Below are positions 39,301 to 46,559 of a DNA stretch of 64,000 nt, piece by piece. The position numbers were made by a program, and so were the translations under genes. The stretch spans positions 1,812,001-1,876,000 of the forward strand of contig NZ_CP012159.1 in the NCBI RefSeq assembly GCF_001189295.1. The letters are read 5' to 3'. The DNA comes from Chondromyces crocatus. Lineage in GTDB: Bacteria; Myxococcota_A; Polyangia; Polyangiales; Polyangiaceae. The notes below the pieces were generated by a model. That model worked only from the letters and a program-made list of their open reading frames with translations, ran no database searches and had not been told where the DNA came from. Position 1 is the stretch's first letter. Every line of letters starts with the position of its first letter.

Positions 39301-39502
39301 CGGTGCCACCCGTGCCGCCGGTGCCGCCCTGGCCACCCGCGCCGCCGGAGCCACCTTCTCCTTCACCGCCAGTACCCCCGGCGCCGTCGCCTTGAGGGAT
39401 CTTCGATCGATCCACGGACGCGATGAGCTCGCACCCCATGGAGCCGGTGGCTCCCAGGGTGAGCAGCACCGCTGCTACAGCACGATTCACGAAGGACGTC
39501 AT
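36344..39502 (-). CDS. Large lipoprotein with myxo cysteine-rich repeats and PPC domains
   Basis: The 1052-residue product starts at ATG 39502 with GAGGAT upstream. It has a lipobox at Cys24 (SMGC). A Gly-Gly-Thr/Met linker at about 40-130 is followed by eight cysteine-rich repeats of the CGDGxxxxxEQCDDGNxxxGDGC type (DUF4215/myxo disulfide). Five pre-peptidase C-terminal-like beta domains interleave with them, each starting EPN(N/D)TAA and containing DQDWYRIEVPA or DVDYFA-type strands. The arrangement is two Cys repeats, PPC, then three blocks of two Cys repeats plus PPC, and a final PPC. Such proteins are abundant on the myxobacterial surface. Ca2+ or matrix binding is likely; no enzyme domain is present. 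Confidence 0.92.
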   Translation of the reverse strand: MTSFVNRAVAAVLLTLGATGSMGCELIASVDRSKIPQGDGAGGTGGEGEGGSGGAGGQGGTGGTGGTGGEGGTGGMGGTGGEGGTGGMGGTGGMGGTGGTGGMGGTGGMGGTGGMGGTGGTGGAGGEGGGEGGAGGVVIPGFCGDGVVGAGEACDDGNIVAGDGCSATCTVEPGYACSGSPSACATVCGDGIIAGDEDCDDGNQVNLDGCSATCQVDTFTESEPNNTAATADGPFSPDVLVRGAITPASDQDWYRIEVPATSDLRIATYDASGSRTCLNIDTALALFAGDGTTQLAEDDDSGPGACSLIAGGAASRLAAGAYYVRVGSAALAIPGYELVVSYDALCGDGVVEGSEQCDGTPGCAQDCQRIAECGDGFVDGGEQCDDGNTVDGDGCDATCQYELIAEQEPNDTAATASGPHSAPVLLGGAINPVGDVDYFAIEVPATADLRISTFDGNGPSTCAAPIDTVVTLYGTDGTTVLLRRDQGGVNSCGAIDSRKGSDAAARHVPAGTYFVKVEDYLNNDLIPAYTLLVEYNALCGNGVIEGAETCDGGPSCTATCDRVPVCGDGFVDGPEQCDDGNTVSGDGCDSSCMRELFLETEPNGTSATANGPVTPYALIQGSINPGNDVDYFAFTLTALSDVRIETYDGNGPGSCNNVDTYIFLLGTDGQTVIASADDGGIDTCSRISGTTHAGARRLQPGTYYVDVEDFGNNTIIPVYRLEIAVTASCGNGVVEGSEACDGGPGCTADCQRVPTCGDGYIDGAEQCDDGNTTPGDGCSATCQLETQPEVEPNNTAAAADASSLQLTGSALITGSIAAAGDLDLFRLQLAQDGVFRFETFDGTARTCVSMATTLRLFDAAGVALYDDDNSGVSTCSALMVHLEAGTYYVQVEERGNDAAIAAYALQVAQVASGGAEAEVNDVLSMANPLTGAEVYVFGGHLDNEDSDFFEINVPAGKSLRAEIIEGDAKTCESGEADSYLVLYDAAGQEIGFDDDGGRGFCARMDGIGTPAHDPFAGALSGRYYLQVLASPFVQEPGDPNGQFDYRLAVTIR
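39100..39350 (-). repeat. 9/18-bp coding repeats for GGTGGTGGM linker
   Basis: GCCGCCGGTGCCGCCCATG-type units repeat many times in 9- and 18-bp registers, coding on the minus strand for a GGTGGMGGT linker in the cysteine-rich lipoprotein. Near-identity between units suggests recent expansion or slippage. Confidence 0.9.
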
Positions 39503-39732
39503 GCGCCTGATCCTCGGGTGTTGGCCCTGCCGACCACGGAGCTTGGATGCCGCGGTGACCGCGCTGCGCGGCGAGGGCGCTGATTCTCGAGGCTAGAAGA
39601 GGAACGCCTGGGGCGGGCGTCAAGCCAGAACCCGCCCGTTCCCGCGACGTGCTACGCCCGCGACGATGGCCCCCGTCCGCGCCTGCGCGGCGCGCCGCCG
39701 ACCCTGAGTGCGACGTCGTTCGTCCAGGCCCG

Positions 39733-40431
39733 CTACGGCGCGTCGCCGAACACCAGCTCGATGTTCTTCTGGTCGCGCGAGAGGGTCGCTGGCTGGGTCT
39801 TTTGCTGCACCCCGTCTGGCGCGCCGGGCGGCGCGATCGAGCACCACGTCTCGCCGGGCGCCTGGACGCACGGGCAATCCACGCGGGTCCCGCTGTCGTC
39901 GTAGCAACCGCGCTGCTGCGTGTAGACCAGCCCCGTCATCGTCAGCGCATCCGGCCGCGCGACCTTCTGGTCACAGACGAGCGTGGACGTGGCCGTCGTG
40001 TGGCACTCCGCCTCGATCGTCAACGTCCGCAGGACCGTGCCGTCCCAGACCATCGTGTACTCGCTGCCGGGATCGACGCCGAAGAACGGAGGCTGCTCGC
40101 AGACGGTGAGGCAGTCGCTTCCGCGCTCTGCTTGCTCGGTGCAGGTGCCTGGACACGAGTCGAGGTACCAGGAGATGGGCGCGCCGGAGGCGTCCTCCAG
40201 CGTGAAGGCATCGAGCCCTCCGCAGCTCTGCTGGCTGCTGATGTAGATGCGCTCGGGGCTTTGGTTCTTGAACCGCACCGTCACGGGGCTCTTGCCGCTG
40301 TCGGTGTGGTCCTCGCAGAGGGGAGCCGGTCCGGGGAGCGCCTGGACCGACAGGTCGCACCCGGCGGTGAGCAGGAGGACTGCCGACGTGAGCAGCCCTC
40401 GGCTCACCCGACCCGCAGCGAAGGAGCGCAT
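39733..40431 (-). CDS. Small Cys-containing lipoprotein (paralog of the gene at 41508-42230)
   Basis: The start at ATG 40431 gives a 232-residue protein with a lipobox at Cys25 (LLTAGC). The mature part has about a dozen Cys residues, and a beta-rich domain with VTVRFKNQSPERIYISSQQ, WYLDSCPGTCTEQAE, CLTVCEQPPFF, TMVWDGTVLRT and LTMTGLVYTQQRGC. It aligns along its length with the lipoprotein at 41508-42230: RFxNxSxxxIYxxx, WYxDxCxxTC, CLxxCxxPP, WxGxxxxT and LTxTGxxYTQxxxC are shared. The family is unnamed to me. A gene for a STAS/SEC14-like protein lies immediately upstream, as for the paralog, so the two genes form a duplicated cassette. Function unknown. Confidence 0.82.
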   Translation of the reverse strand: MRSFAAGRVSRGLLTSAVLLLTAGCDLSVQALPGPAPLCEDHTDSGKSPVTVRFKNQSPERIYISSQQSCGGLDAFTLEDASGAPISWYLDSCPGTCTEQAERGSDCLTVCEQPPFFGVDPGSEYTMVWDGTVLRTLTIEAECHTTATSTLVCDQKVARPDALTMTGLVYTQQRGCYDDSGTRVDCPCVQAPGETWCSIAPPGAPDGVQQKTQPATLSRDQKNIELVFGDAP

Positions 40432-40517
40432 ACGGGAGGGGATAGCACGGGCGGTGCCAGCCCCGGGAGTTCCCGGCTCGCCGAGGGTGTGCTCGACCCG
40501 AGGGCGCTCGCGCCGGG

Positions 40518-41009
40518 TCACGGCGTCGCGCGGGCCTGCTGCTGGCGGCGCTGCTCGTCGACCCACGCCTGCGCTTGCGCCTCGGTCTCGACGCTCGCCA
40601 GATGAGGCGCGTGCTGCCCTCGACGGAGCATCCTCACCGCGTTCCAGGTGGTGGCGCAGATGAGCCGCTGGGCGAAGCTCGCGCCCCACACCACACCGCC
40701 GTGGAAGAGCCAGATGCCGCTCACCTCGAACGCCGACCGGCGGGTCTCCGCGGGGATGTCGCCCAGGCGGGAGACGTCGGCCGACAGCACGACCCAGGAG
40801 GCCTCGCGGACGAACCTGGAGAAGACGTCGCCCATCAGCTCCATCTCGTGCGGGCTGATGTCACCGACGAGCTGGAGCTCGAGGAGGTCGGGCGACACGA
40901 ACTGGAAGAGGTGCGCTCCGACATGCTGCCACGAGCGTGACGGAGGGCTGGACTCGGGGGACGCCTCGAAGCCTTCTCGTCCCTTCCCTGCGCTGCTGAT
41001 TCGCTCCAC
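40518..41009 (-). CDS. STAS/SEC14-like protein, copy B
   Basis: This open frame runs far upstream into a tandem repeat, where it codes for 14-residue repeats that are surely not protein. GTG 41009 (VERISSAGKGREGFEASPES) is chosen as a plausible start, giving 163 residues. The domain core at about 40-160 reads FQFVSPDLLELQLVGDISPH, WVVLSADVSRLGDIPAETRR, and AQRLICATTWNAVRMLRRG. It parallels the protein at 42377-42817 (LVVLRLKGDIT, WLFDATHIGHIGPVVRR, PQRLLATMVVNTVAMLQKR). Both resemble the SpoIIAA-like STAS/SEC14 fold found in many Sorangium proteins. A regulatory or lipid-binding role is possible. No phosphorylatable Ser is obvious. The lipoprotein gene 39733-40431 follows. Confidence 0.72.
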   Translation of the reverse strand: MERISSAGKGREGFEASPESSPPSRSWQHVGAHLFQFVSPDLLELQLVGDISPHEMELMGDVFSRFVREASWVVLSADVSRLGDIPAETRRSAFEVSGIWLFHGGVVWGASFAQRLICATTWNAVRMLRRGQHAPHLASVETEAQAQAWVDEQRRQQQARATP

Positions 41010-41119
41010 GGTGACCCCGACTGAACTGCTCGGTGCCTCACGCCGCTCATGTAGGGCGAGCTGAGGAACCGTACTACGAAGGTTGCTCGCCCACAATCCA
41101 GCCGTCGACCGCACGTTCG

Positions 41120-41480
41120 GGCCCATCGAGCGCAGGATGAGGGACCGTGACAGGGCACAGGGGCGCATCGAGCGCAGGATGGGGGACTGTGACGCGTCAC
41201 AGGGGCGCATCGAGCGCAGGATGAGGGACTGTGACGCGTCACAGGGGCGCATCGAGCGCAGGATGGGGGACCGTGACGCGTCACAGGGGCGCATCGAGCG
41301 CAGGATGGGGGACCGTGACGGGGCACAGGGGCGCATCGAGCGCAGGATGGGGGACCGTGACGGGGCACAGGGGCGCATCGAGCGCAGGATGGGGGACCGT
41401 GACGGGGCACAGGGGCGCATCGAGCGCAGGAGGAGGGGCTGAGCCTCGTCACGGTGGCGCGTCGAGCGCAGGAGGAGGGG
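41120..41480. repeat. 42-bp tandem repeat array (about nine units)
   Basis: The motif ATCGAGCGCAGGATG recurs exactly every 42 bp from 41125 to 41419, with a ninth GTCGAGCGCAGGAGG at 41461. Units at 41167, 41209 and 41251 carry or adjoin a perfect 14-bp palindrome TGTGACGCGTCACA or its near form; the others have a decayed CCGTGACGGGGCACA. Because 42 is a multiple of 3, the array is open on both strands. It fills the gap between the two STAS/lipoprotein cassettes and is read as non-coding. Confidence 0.93.
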
Positions 41481-41507
41481 CTGAGCCCCGTCACCGGGGG
41501 GTGGCGG

Positions 41508-42230
41508 TCAGCGGAAGACCAGCTCGACCATCGCCTGGCCGTCCTCGTAGGCCGCGCTGGTCGTGGGCTGCGCGCCCGAGAGGGTCACGCGATCGCTGGA
41601 GCCGACGCGGGGGATGAGGCAGGAGGTGGCGGGGGCGACGGGCTCACAGTCGCAGTTCTCGTTCGCGTTGCAGTCCAGCACCTGGGTGTAGATCTGCCCC
41701 GTCACGGTGAGCGGACCCAGGTCGGCCGACGGACGCACGCGCTGCGTGCAGCTCGTCTGGCTCTCCCCTTCGCAGGACAGCGCCCGCGTTTGCCGGATCA
41801 GGCCGTTCCAGCGGATGTCGATGGAGCCGTTCGCCTCGATCTTGTAGACCGGCGGCTCGGCGCAGTCGGCGAGGCACTCGGCGTGCAGGGTCTCGCACGT
41901 GGTCTCGCAGGGGTCGAAGTACCACGGCACGTCGTCGCCGCTCGCGGTCTTCAGGCTGAACCCATCGAAGAAGCCGCACGCGGCCCGCGTCCTCGGACCC
42001 AGGTAGATGGGGTCCGCGCTCTCGTTCCTGAACCGCAGGGTGACCTCACCCTCGGCCTCGTTCTTGAAATCTGCCGGGCACTGCTCGTCCAGGGGGCCCT
42101 CGCAGCCGGCCCCTTCGTCGCCGTCACCGCCTCCGCCGCAGGTCTCCTGCAGGCTGCACCCGGTGAACGACGCTCCCGCCGCCGCGAGCGCCAGCCAGAG
42201 ACACGCAAAGCCCTTCTTCCAAGCCCTCAT
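41508..42230 (-). CDS. Small Cys-containing lipoprotein (paralog of the gene at 39733-40431)
   Basis: The 240-residue protein starts at ATG 42230 (MRAWKKGFACLWLAL) with a basic signal and lipobox at Cys25 (SFTGC). After a Gly/Asp-rich acidic segment (CGGGGDGDEGAGCEG) it has a Cys-rich beta domain: VTLRFRNESADPIYLGPR, WYFDPCETTCETLHAECLADC, IDIRWNGLIRQTRALSC, LTVTGQIYTQVLDCNA and AMVELVFR. The alignment with the other copy extends to the C-terminus (MVELVFR against NIELVFG). It lies about 146 bp downstream of the STAS/SEC14-like gene 42377-42817. The stop lies just beyond the 42-bp array. Role unknown; surface exposed. Confidence 0.83.
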   Translation of the reverse strand: MRAWKKGFACLWLALAAAGASFTGCSLQETCGGGGDGDEGAGCEGPLDEQCPADFKNEAEGEVTLRFRNESADPIYLGPRTRAACGFFDGFSLKTASGDDVPWYFDPCETTCETLHAECLADCAEPPVYKIEANGSIDIRWNGLIRQTRALSCEGESQTSCTQRVRPSADLGPLTVTGQIYTQVLDCNANENCDCEPVAPATSCLIPRVGSSDRVTLSGAQPTTSAAYEDGQAMVELVFR

Positions 42231-42376
42231 GGCCGGGCATTTAGCAGGAGTGATGCCAGCGGCGAAGTGCGCGTTCTCCCGGGAAAACCCGGCGCCGCAG
42301 GGCGGTCGCGGGCCGGGCAGGGCACCCTCGTCCGGGTTGAGCTACTTTGTGTCACGCGCGCGGACGCGGGAGGGGC

Positions 42377-42817
42377 TCACGTCGGGGGCGCGCCGCCGTC
42401 CGACGGCGCGAACGCGGAGGAGCGAGGCCGCCGTGTCCTGAGCCAGGCCCGCGCCTCGGCCTCGGTGGTGAACACGCTGAGGGGGTACTTGCGCTTCTGC
42501 AGCATCGCCACCGTGTTCACCACCATCGTGGCGAGCAGCCGCTGGGGGAAGCCGAGGCCGAAGGCGGCCGCGCCCAGAAAGGTGGGGGGCAGGGGGGTCT
42601 CGGCGACCTTGCGGCGCACCACGGGACCGATGTGACCGATGTGGGTCGCGTCGAAGAGCCAGAAGTGCGGCGACTTGCCCACCATCTGGTCGGCCCACAC
42701 GACGATCTGCTCGTTGTCCTCGAGCGTGATGTCGCCCTTCAGCCGGAGCACCACGAGGTCCGGCGCTTCGAGCACGACGTGGTGGTGGCCAATGGCCTGG
42801 CTGGTCTCACTGTTCAT
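42377..42817 (-). CDS. STAS/SEC14-like protein, copy A
   Basis: The start at ATG 42817 (MNSETSQAIGHHHVV) is taken; another ATG at 42838 adds 7 residues. The 146-residue protein has one domain: LEAPDLVVLRLKGDITLEDN, FWLFDATHIGHIGPVVRRKV, GLGFPQRLLATMVVNTVAML and YPLSVFTTEAEARAWLR. The beta-alpha pattern and the ending match SpoIIAA-like STAS/SEC14 domain proteins that are expanded in myxobacteria. It resembles copy B at 40518-41009 along most of its length. It is the first gene of the upstream cassette. Regulatory or ligand-binding function is inferred; the partner is unknown. Confidence 0.8.
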   Translation of the reverse strand: MNSETSQAIGHHHVVLEAPDLVVLRLKGDITLEDNEQIVVWADQMVGKSPHFWLFDATHIGHIGPVVRRKVAETPLPPTFLGAAAFGLGFPQRLLATMVVNTVAMLQKRKYPLSVFTTEAEARAWLRTRRPRSSAFAPSDGGAPPT

Positions 42818-43014
42818 GACACGGCTCTCTCGGATCACGGCCCAGCTCAGGGGGTCTCAGGGCAATTCCCCCAGTGTAGCCACTTCGTCCCGGCCCGCAT
42901 GCAGCGTTCCTGCCTGTTCGTTTCGGCCCGCATGCGGCGTTCCCGCCCGCTCTCGGGGTAGGGAGGCACACGGGGGTCTCGCCGAGCTGGTGCGGAGTCC
43001 GCTACGTTTCGTGG

Positions 43015-44379
43015 ATGCTCCACGGCGGCAACGAGGCCGACCCTCCGATCGGTGCGCAAGGAGGAGGCGCGCAGGCGGTCGTGCAAGGAGGCGCACAGGA
43101 CGCGCAGCGCGATGCCTTCGAGCGGGATCTGACGCGAGAGATCCTGATCAGCGAGCGGCTGCGGGTGACGATCCTCGCGGCCATCCCCGGCATCGCGCTG
43201 ATCCTCTTTCTCGCCGCGACCACGCAGTACCCGGAGCAGGTGGAGTGGGCGCTGCAAGGCGAGATGGATCGTCTCCGGGTGGGGCTCTTGCTCGGTGGGT
43301 TCGCGACCTACGAGCTGTTCGCGCTGCACTCGGTGGAGCGGCTGCTCCGGAGCGGGCGAGAGCCGCCGCGGCTTCGTCGTTACCTGAACGCGCTGGTCGA
43401 GGTGAGCCTGCCGACGCTGGCCATCGTCTACTACATGACGGTGGTGAGCCCGGTGGAGGCGCTGCTCCTGCCGCCGGTGTTCATGTACTTCGTGTTCATC
43501 CTGCTCTCGACGCTGGGGCTGGACTTCAAGCTGTGCCTGTTCACGGGCTTCGTCGCGGCGGTGGAGTACGCGCTGCTGGCGCTGGGGGCACTGGATGGGT
43601 CGGTGTCGTCCCCGGACGCGCCGCTGTCGTCGATGGGGCACCACCTGGGCAAGGCGGCGATCCTGGCGGTGAGCGGTGTGGCCGCAGGGTTCGTGGCGCG
43701 GCGGCTGCGGAGCGGGTTCGTGAACACGCTGGCGTCGCTCGAGGAGCGCAACCGGGTGGTGAACCTGTTCGGTCAGCACGTGTCGGCGGCAGTGGTCGAC
43801 GATCTGCTGGCGCGCAAGGCCGGGGCGCAGAGCGAGGTGCGGAAGGTGTGCGTGATGTTCCTCGACATCCGCAACTTCACGGCGTTCGCGGAGCAGCGGA
43901 GCCCGGAGGAGGTGGTGGCGTACCTGAACTCGGTCTTCGAGTTCATGATCGAGAGCGTGAACGAGCACCGGGGGATCGTGAACAAGTTCCTGGGGGACGG
44001 GTTCATGGCGGTGTTCGGGGCGCCGCTGTCGGACCCGGACTACTGCCGGAATGCGGTGGCGGCGGGGCTGGAGATCGTGGCGAAGATCGAGGCGCGGGTG
44101 GCCTCGGGAGAGATCCCGCCGACGCGGGTGGGGATCGCGCTCCACGCGGGCGAGGCCGTCGTGGGGAACGTGGGCTCGACGATGCGCAAGGAGTACACGG
44201 TCATCGGCGACGTGGTGAACGTGGCCTCGCGGGTGGAGGCGCTGAACAAGGAGCTGGGGTCGCAGCTGCTCGTGACCGAGCGGGTGTGGGAAGCGAGCGG
44301 GAAGCCGACCGCCGACGTGACCCCGCCGATGTCGGTGCGCGGGCGGAAGGAGCCGCTGCGGTTGTTCCAGCTCGCGTGA
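43015..44379 (+). CDS. Membrane class III adenylate/guanylate cyclase
   Basis: The 454-residue protein from ATG 43015 has a short Gly/Ala/Gln-rich tail, then about six hydrophobic helices between residues 50 and 240 (RVTILAAIPGIALILFLAA, LPTLAIVYYMTVVSPVEALL, PPVFMYFVFILLSTLGL). A class III cyclase domain follows from about 255: QHVSAAVVDDLLARKAG, the metal site CVMFLDIRNFTAFAE (Asp284), KFLGDGFMAVFG (Asp328), ALHAGEAVVGNVGS and YTVIGDVVNVASRVE. The metal Asp residues are present, so it should make cAMP (or cGMP) from the nucleotide triphosphate. The ligand for the membrane part is unknown. The minus-strand cassette lies just upstream, divergent. Confidence 0.93.
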   Translation: MLHGGNEADPPIGAQGGGAQAVVQGGAQDAQRDAFERDLTREILISERLRVTILAAIPGIALILFLAATTQYPEQVEWALQGEMDRLRVGLLLGGFATYELFALHSVERLLRSGREPPRLRRYLNALVEVSLPTLAIVYYMTVVSPVEALLLPPVFMYFVFILLSTLGLDFKLCLFTGFVAAVEYALLALGALDGSVSSPDAPLSSMGHHLGKAAILAVSGVAAGFVARRLRSGFVNTLASLEERNRVVNLFGQHVSAAVVDDLLARKAGAQSEVRKVCVMFLDIRNFTAFAEQRSPEEVVAYLNSVFEFMIESVNEHRGIVNKFLGDGFMAVFGAPLSDPDYCRNAVAAGLEIVAKIEARVASGEIPPTRVGIALHAGEAVVGNVGSTMRKEYTVIGDVVNVASRVEALNKELGSQLLVTERVWEASGKPTADVTPPMSVRGRKEPLRLFQLA

Positions 44380-44400
44380 AGGCGGGGGGCCGCGCCGAGG

Positions 44401-44448
44401 CTGGGCGCAGGGAGAGCGCTGACGCTGGGCGCAGGGAGAGCGCCGACG
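44401..44448. repeat. 24-bp direct repeat (two copies)
   Basis: The unit starting CTGGGCGCAGGGAGAGCGC and ending GACG occurs twice in tandem with one mismatch, between the stop of the cyclase gene and the stop of the convergent MscS gene. No terminator hairpin was recognised here. Confidence 0.8.
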
Positions 44449-44468
44449 CTGCACGAAGGGCGTGAGGG

Positions 44469-46202
44469 TCAGCTCACCGGGGAGCGGGTGGAGCGGATGC
44501 TCCTGGGCTCGCGGGTGGCGAGGGCCTCGGCGACGGCAGTGGCGAGGGCCGGGCGACCGAAGGGGATGCCCGCGAGGGTGATGGCCTCGGCGAGGGCCGA
44601 GGTGAGTTCGGCGCGGGCGCGCGGCTGGTCGGAGATGACGGAGACGGCGTAGCGGGCGCTGTCGCTGTCGAACGTGAGGAGGTCGGCCTCGGGGGTCTCG
44701 CCGACGGTGGCGGCGGCTTCCAGGAGGAGGTCGATGACGTCGAACTGGCCGACGGTGCTGGGGGCGAGGGAGACGGTGACGGTGACGGGGCGCCGGGGGC
44801 CGAGGACGCGCACGGGGTGGACGAGGCAGAGGAGGTGGGGGACGCGGATCTCGTGGCCTCGCTCGTCTTCGAGGCGGGTCTCGAGGAGGGTGATGGCGCG
44901 GACGCGGCCGGCGCGGCTGCCGATCTCGGTGAAGTCGCCGGCGCGGAGCCTGCGGCCGTAGACGACGGTGGCGCCGACGGCGATGGAGGCGAGCAAGGGG
45001 GTGATGGAGAGGCCGAGGGCGACGACGGCGACGATGCCGACGCGGGCCATGGTGCCCTGGTCGTCGCCGGTGACGAGGGGGGCGGCGACGATGAAGAAGG
45101 AGAGAAGGAGGCCGGCGCGGACGAGGATGCTGGTGGGGGCGGCGAGGTCGGCGGGGAGCCACTCGACCTCGGTCTCGCCGCGGGCGACGCTGTCGAAGAA
45201 GAGGCCGACGAAGCGCACCAGCACGACGAGGGCGATGCCGACGATGACGGCGACGACGAGGAGGGGGAGGGCGCCGACGAGCCGGACGAGGAGGGCGTAG
45301 AGGGGGCCGAAGACGAAGCCGGTGAGCTGCTCGGCGTAGCCGCGGGTGGGCTCGAAGAGGGAGAGGGTGATGAGGACCCAGCCGTAGGCGACGCCGATCT
45401 GGGCGAGGGCCTTGGTGGCGCCAGCGCCGATGTGGATGGCGGCGCGGAGCGAGGCAGGGCGGATGACCTCGATGGAGCGGAGGCGGATGGCCGGGATGCG
45501 CTCGGGGTGCTTGGCGATCCAGGTGCGCATGGCGTCGGCGACGAGGCCGGCGCGGCGGATCAAGAACAGGGCGAGGAGCCCCGAGAGGATCATGAGCGCG
45601 AACGAGAGGAGGGTGACCAGGGTCGCGCTGCGCGAGCGCTCCTTGCGGAGGGCGTCGCGGATCTGAGGAGCGATGCGGGCGGCGTGCGCCTGGACGGTGG
45701 GGTCGCCCGCGGCGAGGGCGTCCTCGGGGCCGAGCTCGATGATGGGGCGGGTGCCCACGAGGACGAGGGCGTTCACGCCTTGCTGTTCGACGCGGATCTC
45801 GGCGGTGTCGCCGTCCTCCGCAGCCCGGCGCAAGGCGGCGCTGGCCGAAGCGGCGCGCTGCTCGGGCGAGAGGCCGGCCCGGGGGGCGCGGACGAGGAAC
45901 GCCGGGGTGCGGATGACGAGCACGGTGGCCGGCGGCGGGGGGTCGTCGGTCGCGCCGGGATCGGCCTGGAGAGCGGCAGGCGCGAGCGCGGTGGGGAGCG
46001 CGATGGCGTCGGGGGTCGAGGCGGCGGGCAGGACGGGGGCGGGCTGGGCGCTGGGGGTCGCCGGCTCAGCGGCGGCGGCGGGGGTCGAGGAGAGCGTGAG
46101 GAGGACGAAGAGCGCGAAGAGAGCGAGGCCGCGAGCTGCTGCCCTTCGGGGGGCAGCCGCATGCAAGGCGCCGATCTTCGGGGTGGGCTCGCGTTGCCTC
46201 AA
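44469..46202 (-). CDS. MscS-family mechanosensitive ion channel
   Basis: The 577-residue frame starts at TTG 46202, the only start that keeps the full signal-like N-terminus; an internal TTG at 46166 is an alternative. A hydrophobic segment with AAAAE (about 25-46) looks like a Sec signal. A periplasmic stretch follows (TVLVIRTPAFLVRAPRAGL), then a helix at about 195-215. Further helices (LVRLVGALPLLVVAVIVGIALVVLV, ILVRAGLLLSFFIVAAPLV) follow to about 390. The MscS pore/beta region is visible as ALGLSITPLLASIAVGA and GDFTEIGSRAGRVRAITLLE. It would release solutes under hypo-osmotic stress. The C-terminal alpha/beta part is longer than in E. coli MscS. It stands alone, convergent with the cyclase. 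Confidence 0.88.
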   Translation of the reverse strand: MRQREPTPKIGALHAAAPRRAAARGLALFALFVLLTLSSTPAAAAEPATPSAQPAPVLPAASTPDAIALPTALAPAALQADPGATDDPPPPATVLVIRTPAFLVRAPRAGLSPEQRAASASAALRRAAEDGDTAEIRVEQQGVNALVLVGTRPIIELGPEDALAAGDPTVQAHAARIAPQIRDALRKERSRSATLVTLLSFALMILSGLLALFLIRRAGLVADAMRTWIAKHPERIPAIRLRSIEVIRPASLRAAIHIGAGATKALAQIGVAYGWVLITLSLFEPTRGYAEQLTGFVFGPLYALLVRLVGALPLLVVAVIVGIALVVLVRFVGLFFDSVARGETEVEWLPADLAAPTSILVRAGLLLSFFIVAAPLVTGDDQGTMARVGIVAVVALGLSITPLLASIAVGATVVYGRRLRAGDFTEIGSRAGRVRAITLLETRLEDERGHEIRVPHLLCLVHPVRVLGPRRPVTVTVSLAPSTVGQFDVIDLLLEAAATVGETPEADLLTFDSDSARYAVSVISDQPRARAELTSALAEAITLAGIPFGRPALATAVAEALATREPRSIRSTRSPVS

Positions 46203-46559
46203 GAGCGCTAGCTTCGACCGCGGCTGTCGCGCAGGTCAAGCCGCGCGCTCGCCCGAGGGGCGTCATGGGACGCCCATCCGTGCGTTTCCAGAGGTGTGCG
46301 CGACGGAGATGGAGGGATGCGGTGGTGGAGAAGGAAAGTCGAAGGTGATGGACTGTCGGAGAGCTGGACCGGAGGCGCCGGGCCAGCAGCGGCGTGGGTC
46401 GGGCAGCCGCTCGGGTGGGTGCGGTGCGCGGCAGGTGCGGTGCGCGGCAGGTGCGGTGCGCGGCAGGTGTGGTGCGCGGTCGGGGAGAGGGGGGGTGACG
46501 GCCTCGACCCTGCGTGGCCTCGCGCGCGAGGCGAGGTTTGGTGATATGGACATCATCCC
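46203..46559. other. Divergent intergenic region with 16-bp repeats
   Basis: This 357-bp region lies between mscS (minus) and the small lipoprotein gene (plus). It contains about four tandem copies of TGCGGTGCGCGGCAGG at 46420-46483, the last with two changes. A GATATGGACATC stretch lies just before the ATG at 46560. No gene was recognised. Confidence 0.6.
46420..46483. repeat. 16-bp tandem repeat (TGCGGTGCGCGGCAGG)
   Basis: Three perfect copies start at 46420, 46436 and 46452, and a diverged fourth starts at 46468. The array is non-coding and about 75 bp upstream of the small lipoprotein start. Confidence 0.88.

Noticed and set aside
36467-39583. Long plus-strand open frame opposite the cysteine-rich lipoprotein
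   Set aside because: Antisense to eight regular Cys repeats and PPC domains with a clear lipobox start; the plus-strand reading is Arg/Ala/Val-rich noise.
41010-41420. N-terminal extension of STAS copy B through the repeat array
   Set aside because: It would add seven copies of a repeat peptide with no parallel in copy A, and the array is open in other frames too.
41120-41480. 42-bp array as a CRISPR array or a coding repeat
   Set aside because: The units are contiguous with no unique spacers, and no cas genes are nearby. The 14-residue reading arises only because 42 is divisible by 3; both strands are equally open.
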